Shown piece after piece: positions 13,882-17,308 of a DNA stretch of 17,308 nucleotides (position 1 is its first letter; each line of letters starts with the position of its first letter). The translations under genes were made by a program, and so were the position numbers. This DNA is from JAUVYV01 sp964585535 (GTDB lineage: Bacteria; Planctomycetota; Phycisphaerae; Sedimentisphaerales; Anaerobacaceae). Below the pieces are notes generated by a model. The model ran no database searches and was not told the origin of the DNA. It saw only the letters and a list, made by a program, of their open reading frames with translations. Location of the stretch: the NCBI GenBank assembly GCA_964585535.1, contig CAZPDW010000032.1, forward strand, positions 1 to 17,308, written 5' to 3'.

Positions 13882-14940
13882 ATGGGTCCAAGAAACAACA
13901 TCGTGGATGCCCTGAGAGAGAAATTGGCACGGGCGGTGCAGCGTGGCGAGCGGGGCTTGATTCTGCTGGCCGGCGCCCTCGGGGACAGTATTCTGACGCT
14001 TCCTCTGGCTGAGTATATGAAGGAATCGGCGGGTTTGGGCGGGGTGGATATGGTCGGCCATACCGAGTACATAGGGATTTTTCCGGGCAGGACGTGCGTG
14101 GATGGCGTGGCGTCGATAGATTCGATGGGGCTGGCCAAGCTGTTCGCCGATAAGGATTCGTTTGACCTGCCCGACGGGGCGCCTTTGATAAGCAGTTTTG
14201 TAAATTACGCGTGGATAGTAACATTTTTAGGCGAGCCGGGCGGCAATTTCGAGCAGAACCTGATATTTACTGTGAACTGCTGCCGCAGTGCGGAGGTGAT
14301 GACGCTGTCGATGAAGCCGCCGGCAGATTACCGCGGGCACCTGACGTGGTACTACGCCGAGCAGTTTGTCGGGCAGAGCGGCCAGAATTCTTTGTCGCAG
14401 GTGCGGCGAAGCGACCTGCGGGGGCGACTGATTAGACCGACAAGGGCGGACGTGCAAACGGGCAGGAAGTTCCTCGCCGAACTGGGTTTAGAGCGGGCCC
14501 GGGCGGTGGTCGTGATTCACCCCGGCAGCGGCGGAGCGGCAAAATGCTGGCACATTGACAACTTTCTTTGGCTGGCGGATGTCCTGAGGTCACAAGGTAT
14601 CGAGGCGGTCTTTCTCACAGGCCCGGCTGAACAGGAGAGGTTCGGCGGTAAGCTGCTCAGGCAAATCAGCGATGCGGGGCAATGCTTAACGAATCTTTCT
14701 CTGGCGGAGGTTGTGGGGCTGCTCAGCGCTGCGGACGGGTATGTCGGTAACGACAGCGGCATCAGCCACTTGGCCGGCGCCCTGGGGCTGAATACGGTGG
14801 TGGTATTCGGCCCGACCGAGCCGGCTGTCTATGGGCCTGTCGGACCTTTCGTTGAAACCGTCAGGTGCGAGGATGCCGGCTTCAGCAAGGCGCCTTCGGA
14901 GGGCGTGCAAAAACAGGTGCTCGAGGCCCTGTTGAAATAA
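13882..14940 (+). CDS. Glycosyltransferase family 9 (heptosyltransferase-like) protein
   Basis: A 352-residue GT-B enzyme of the ADP-heptose:LPS heptosyltransferase family (GT9). The N-terminal domain starts RGLILLAGALGDSILTLPLAEYM (residues 25-47), the usual acceptor-side loop with G-x-L-G-D. The C-terminal nucleotide-sugar domain has HPGSGGAAKCW (from 213), VFLTGP and GNDSGISHLAGALGLN (from 289) followed by VVFGPTEP. These match WaaC/WaaF/RfaF-type proteins that add sugars to the lipopolysaccharide core from ADP-sugars. Donor and acceptor cannot be assigned. The ATG at 13882 is chosen because it gives the normal family length; an in-frame TTG at 13810 would add 24 unusual residues and precedes a TATAAT (13821-13826) that may itself be the -10 box. 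It lies 155 bases ahead of lpxD. Confidence 0.87.
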   Translation: MGPRNNIVDALREKLARAVQRGERGLILLAGALGDSILTLPLAEYMKESAGLGGVDMVGHTEYIGIFPGRTCVDGVASIDSMGLAKLFADKDSFDLPDGAPLISSFVNYAWIVTFLGEPGGNFEQNLIFTVNCCRSAEVMTLSMKPPADYRGHLTWYYAEQFVGQSGQNSLSQVRRSDLRGRLIRPTRADVQTGRKFLAELGLERARAVVVIHPGSGGAAKCWHIDNFLWLADVLRSQGIEAVFLTGPAEQERFGGKLLRQISDAGQCLTNLSLAEVVGLLSAADGYVGNDSGISHLAGALGLNTVVVFGPTEPAVYGPVGPFVETVRCEDAGFSKAPSEGVQKQVLEALLK

Positions 14941-14987
14941 GGCGGTCCTGCGGATGAGGTGGATTTGTGGTGTGCGAAATTAGGAGG

Positions 14988-15015
14988 TTGACCTGACCTG
15001 ATTAGCTGCTATAAT
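14988..15015 (+). promoter_or_regulatory. Sigma70-type promoter for lpxD
   Basis: TTGACC (14988-14993) and a perfect TATAAT (15010-15015) are separated by 16 bases. The start would fall near 15022. This argues for the ATG at 15096 rather than the in-frame GTG at 15030, which would leave an 8-base leader. Confidence 0.65.
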
Positions 15016-15095
15016 CACCTGTTTGTATCGTGGCTCCGCAATTTGACGGAGACAACGATAATGAAAGACAGAAGATTTCAGATAAAGGTCGAGCT

Positions 15096-16157
15096 ATGCC
15101 GGTGAAGACGCTGGGGGAATTGGCTGAGTACGTTGGCGGGCACGTTCGCGGCGACTCGAATGTGCAGATACGGTCGGCTGCGACTTTGGGCCGGGCCGGC
15201 GAAGGTGACATAAGCTTTCTGACCAACGACAAATACGAGAGGCATCTGCAGACAACCAGGGCAAGCGCCGTGATTGTCGGCAGGGACACGTTTGTTACTG
15301 CGGTTCCGCTTTTGATAACGGACGACCCGTATTACGCCTTTATGCAGATTATGGTGCTGCTTCACGGGCACCGCAAGCACAAGAAGGTGGGTATAAGCCC
15401 GCGTGCATCAATCAGCGACAGTGCGAAAGTCGGAGCGGACTGCCACATACACGATTACGTGACGATTTCTGACGGCGCACGAGTAGGGGACGGGTGCATA
15501 ATGTATCCGGGCGTGTTCGTCGGAGAGAACACCCAAATAGGCAACGACTGCATAATCTATGCGAACGTTACGATTTACGACGGATGCAGGATAGGCAATC
15601 GGGTGATAGTGAACTCCAACTCGACTATCGGTGAAGACGGGTTCGGCTACGCGAGCCACAACGGCACACACCACAAGATACCGCAGATTGGTATTGTGAT
15701 AATCGAGGACGATGTTGAGATTGGGGCGTGCTGCGGGATTGAACGAGGGACTTTGAGCGATACGGTCATAAGCCAGGGGAGCAAATTGGGCGACCTTGTG
15801 GCGATAGGGCACGGGACAAAAATAGGGCCTCACTGTCTTTTAGTGGCTCAGGTAGGCATTGCGGGCTCGACGACACTTGGACACCATTGTGTGGTCGGCG
15901 GCCAGGTGGGCATTGTAGGGCACATAAGCATAGGAAACAACGTAACAATCGGGGCAAAGGCGGGAGTGATTAACAACATACCCGACGGCAAGGTGGTGCT
16001 CGGAGCGCCGGCTATAGACGCCAACCAGGCCAAGAGGGCATACGGTATGGTTCAGCACCTTCCTGAGATGCGCCAGACCATTCGTAGTATCCAGTCGCAG
16101 CTCGGGCGGATTGCATCATCGTTAGAGAAGGAAACCGGGCCGCAAGAGCAACAATAG
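15096..16157 (+). CDS. lpxD: UDP-3-O-acylglucosamine N-acyltransferase LpxD
   Basis: A 353-residue enzyme (E. coli 341) that transfers a 3-hydroxyacyl chain from acyl carrier protein to UDP-3-O-acyl-glucosamine, the third step of lipid A synthesis, in the cytoplasm. The N-terminal uridine-binding domain is residues 1-98 (SAATLGRAGEGDISFLTN and ASAVIVG). Residues 99-305 are a left-handed beta-helix of hexapeptide repeats ([IV]G-x-x-x-x). The family motif NSNSTIGEDGFGYA starts at 173. The catalytic base is His239 in VAIGHGTKIG, the same number as in E. coli. A C-terminal helix with Gln/Leu repeats (MRQTIRSIQSQLGRI) closes the trimer. It has its own promoter 80 bases upstream. The following gene, lpxI, is the next-but-one pathway enzyme, which supports a lipid A operon. 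Confidence 0.96.
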   Translation: MPVKTLGELAEYVGGHVRGDSNVQIRSAATLGRAGEGDISFLTNDKYERHLQTTRASAVIVGRDTFVTAVPLLITDDPYYAFMQIMVLLHGHRKHKKVGISPRASISDSAKVGADCHIHDYVTISDGARVGDGCIMYPGVFVGENTQIGNDCIIYANVTIYDGCRIGNRVIVNSNSTIGEDGFGYASHNGTHHKIPQIGIVIIEDDVEIGACCGIERGTLSDTVISQGSKLGDLVAIGHGTKIGPHCLLVAQVGIAGSTTLGHHCVVGGQVGIVGHISIGNNVTIGAKAGVINNIPDGKVVLGAPAIDANQAKRAYGMVQHLPEMRQTIRSIQSQLGRIASSLEKETGPQEQQ

Positions 16158-16221
16158 GGAGCTGTTGTTGTGGTTTTGCGCCGGTGATTTTGTTGCGTTT
16201 TCGATAGGGACAGAGAGCACA

Positions 16222-17058
16222 ATGAGCAACAGAGAGGTTCTCGGGCTGATTGCAGGTTATGGGCGGTTGCCCTTTATCGTAGCTGCGGGCGCCAGGGAGG
16301 CGGGTTTGAAGTTAATCTGTGTGGGCCTGGCGGACAGCGCCGAGCCGGCCCTGGCGGAGAGCGTCGATGTGTATTATTCCGCTGCGATTGCCCGTCCGGG
16401 AAGCTGGATACGCAAGCTGAGAAGGCACGGTGTGAGCAGGGCGATAATGGCCGGGCGAATCGCCAAGGGCCGCGTGCACACGCCGTGGCGAATAATGCGG
16501 TATCTGCCGGACTGGCGGGCGTTCAGAATATGGTATTGGCGGCTTCGCGGCAAAGACAAACACAACGAGACGGTGCTGAGCGCCCTGGCCGAAGAGCTGG
16601 CCGCCGGAGGGATAGTTCTGGAAGATTCGACAAAATACTGCGCGGAACATTTGGCGACGGCCGGGGCGATGACCAAACGCGGGCCTGGTTCGTCATCCGA
16701 AAGCGATATAGAATTCGGCTGGCCTATTGTCAAAAAGCTCGCGGAGATGGGTATAGGCCAGGCGATTGCGGTCAAAGAGCGGGACGTCATTGCGGTCGAG
16801 GCAATCGAGGGGACGGCTGAGATGATTAAGCGTGCGGGTCGATACTGCAAATCGCCCGACTGGACGCTTCTGAAGGCATCCAGGCCGGGCCAGGACATGC
16901 GATTTGACGTGCCGTGCGTCGGCCCGGAGACAGTCCGCAGCTTAGCTGAGAACGGAGGCAAATGCGTTGTCGTCGAAGCGGGAAAAACAATAATCATCGA
17001 CAAGCCCGAAACAATAAAGCTTGCCGATAAGTTAGGAGTAAGCGTCATTGGGCATTGA
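16222..17058 (+). CDS. lpxI: UDP-2,3-diacylglucosamine pyrophosphatase LpxI
   Basis: A 278-residue protein of the LpxI (DUF1009) family, close to the Caulobacter enzyme (about 283). It hydrolyses UDP-2,3-diacylglucosamine to lipid X and UMP, replacing the unrelated LpxH used by E. coli. The N-terminal domain starts LGLIAGYGRLPFIVA (7-21) with MAGRIAKGRV at 76-85. The C-terminal catalytic domain contains LEDSTKY (133-139), TKRGPG, and QDMRFDVPCVGPETV from 224. Asp225 here has the same number as the Asp I recall as essential in Caulobacter LpxI. The ATG at 16222 is chosen because the protein then starts just before the conserved GLIAG loop; an in-frame TTG at 16165 would add 19 odd residues. 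It lies 64 bases after lpxD on the same transcript, and its end overlaps the next gene's likely TTG start. Confidence 0.94.
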   Translation: MSNREVLGLIAGYGRLPFIVAAGAREAGLKLICVGLADSAEPALAESVDVYYSAAIARPGSWIRKLRRHGVSRAIMAGRIAKGRVHTPWRIMRYLPDWRAFRIWYWRLRGKDKHNETVLSALAEELAAGGIVLEDSTKYCAEHLATAGAMTKRGPGSSSESDIEFGWPIVKKLAEMGIGQAIAVKERDVIAVEAIEGTAEMIKRAGRYCKSPDWTLLKASRPGQDMRFDVPCVGPETVRSLAENGGKCVVVEAGKTIIIDKPETIKLADKLGVSVIGH

Positions 17059-17308
17059 AGGTGCTAATTTAACTGATTTTAAGGACAAACCAGCAGGGTA
17101 CTATGAAGCTTCCAGGCCGGAGATGCTGAAGTAGATACCTGCTGGAGTGCAGACCTGTTTGGAGTTCGGCTGTGGCCAAGGTGGATTTTCAGCCATATTG
17201 AAGGAGCGGTTTGGCGCCGAGTGCTGGGCGGTTGAGATAAATACGGTTGTAGCTCAAGAGGCAGCAAAAAAACTCAATAGAGTCATCAACGCCGATGCAG
17301 CCGAGTGC
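17048..17308 (+). pseudogene. SAM-dependent methyltransferase, 5' part only, interrupted by an in-frame TAG
   Basis: A TTG at 17048, with AGGAG at 17034-17038 nine bases upstream, opens a frame overlapping the end of lpxI by 11 bases. It reads FKDKPAGYYEASRPEMLK, then TAG (17132-17134), then IPAGVQTCLEFGCGQGGFSA and later AECWAVEINTVVAQEAAKKL, still open at the window end. The second part is a class I methyltransferase Rossmann core: the SAM-binding loop EFGCGQGG and the acidic residue of strand 2 in AVEIN. The first part (YYEASRPEMLK, followed by IP) is the usual leader of this planctomycete and sugar-methyltransferase type. The stop therefore sits inside conserved sequence, at a place where a Tyr codon would differ by one base. 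A start at GTG 17147 would save only a truncated core. The 3' end is outside the window. Confidence 0.55.

Noticed and set aside
1..17308. Reassignment of UAG as a sense codon to explain the methyltransferase stop
   Set aside because: Other genes in the window end normally at TAG with unrelated sequence afterwards.

Overview
The window reads like a stretch of a Gram-negative Planctomycetota chromosome, most likely of the Phycisphaerae/Sedimentisphaerales kind. This is inferred from content, not from a marker gene. The content is a PEP-CTERM sorted protein, lipid A genes (lpxD and lpxI), a long FG-GAP/VCBS calcium-loop protein, a MipA/OmpV outer-membrane protein, a SirB1-like transglutaminase/TPR protein and short interspersed palindromic repeats. 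All genes are on the plus strand except one (BrkB family).

Region 1 (1-6293): the C-terminal tail of a probable GH28-type beta-helix enzyme, a small unknown gene, an array of 8-bp tandem repeats, a DUF167 (YggU) gene, a MATE transporter, then a tight envelope cluster. That cluster is an exported transglutaminase/TPR protein overlapping a MipA/OmpV protein by 4 bp, followed by a PPOX-type flavin-fold protein and a small AsmA-like membrane-anchored protein. Region 2 (6451-7770, minus): a YihY/BrkB membrane protein with a good promoter and a structured leader. Region 3 (7946-10708): a divergent promoter, a small zinc-ribbon gene that looks frameshifted, and a directly abutting 816-residue FG-GAP/VCBS exported protein.

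Region 4 (10754-11809): mnmA, the tRNA 2-thiouridylase. Region 5 (11810-13881): mostly non-coding apart from a PEP-CTERM gene. It holds two different small palindromic repeat elements, a sigma70-like promoter with a leader of about 270 nt, and a near-perfect intrinsic terminator. Region 6 (13882-17308): an envelope polysaccharide/lipid A block, namely a family 9 glycosyltransferase, lpxD behind its own promoter, lpxI, and the start of a SAM-dependent methyltransferase interrupted by an in-frame TAG.

I see no CRISPR array, integrase, transposase, defence island, tRNA or rRNA. The most useful second looks are the two broken small genes (8020-8252 and 17048-17308), the structured PEP-CTERM leader, the coupled transglutaminase-TPR/MipA pair, and the short tandem arrays of period 7, 8 and 9 placed at gene boundaries. 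None of these amounts to a demonstrably new system from sequence alone.
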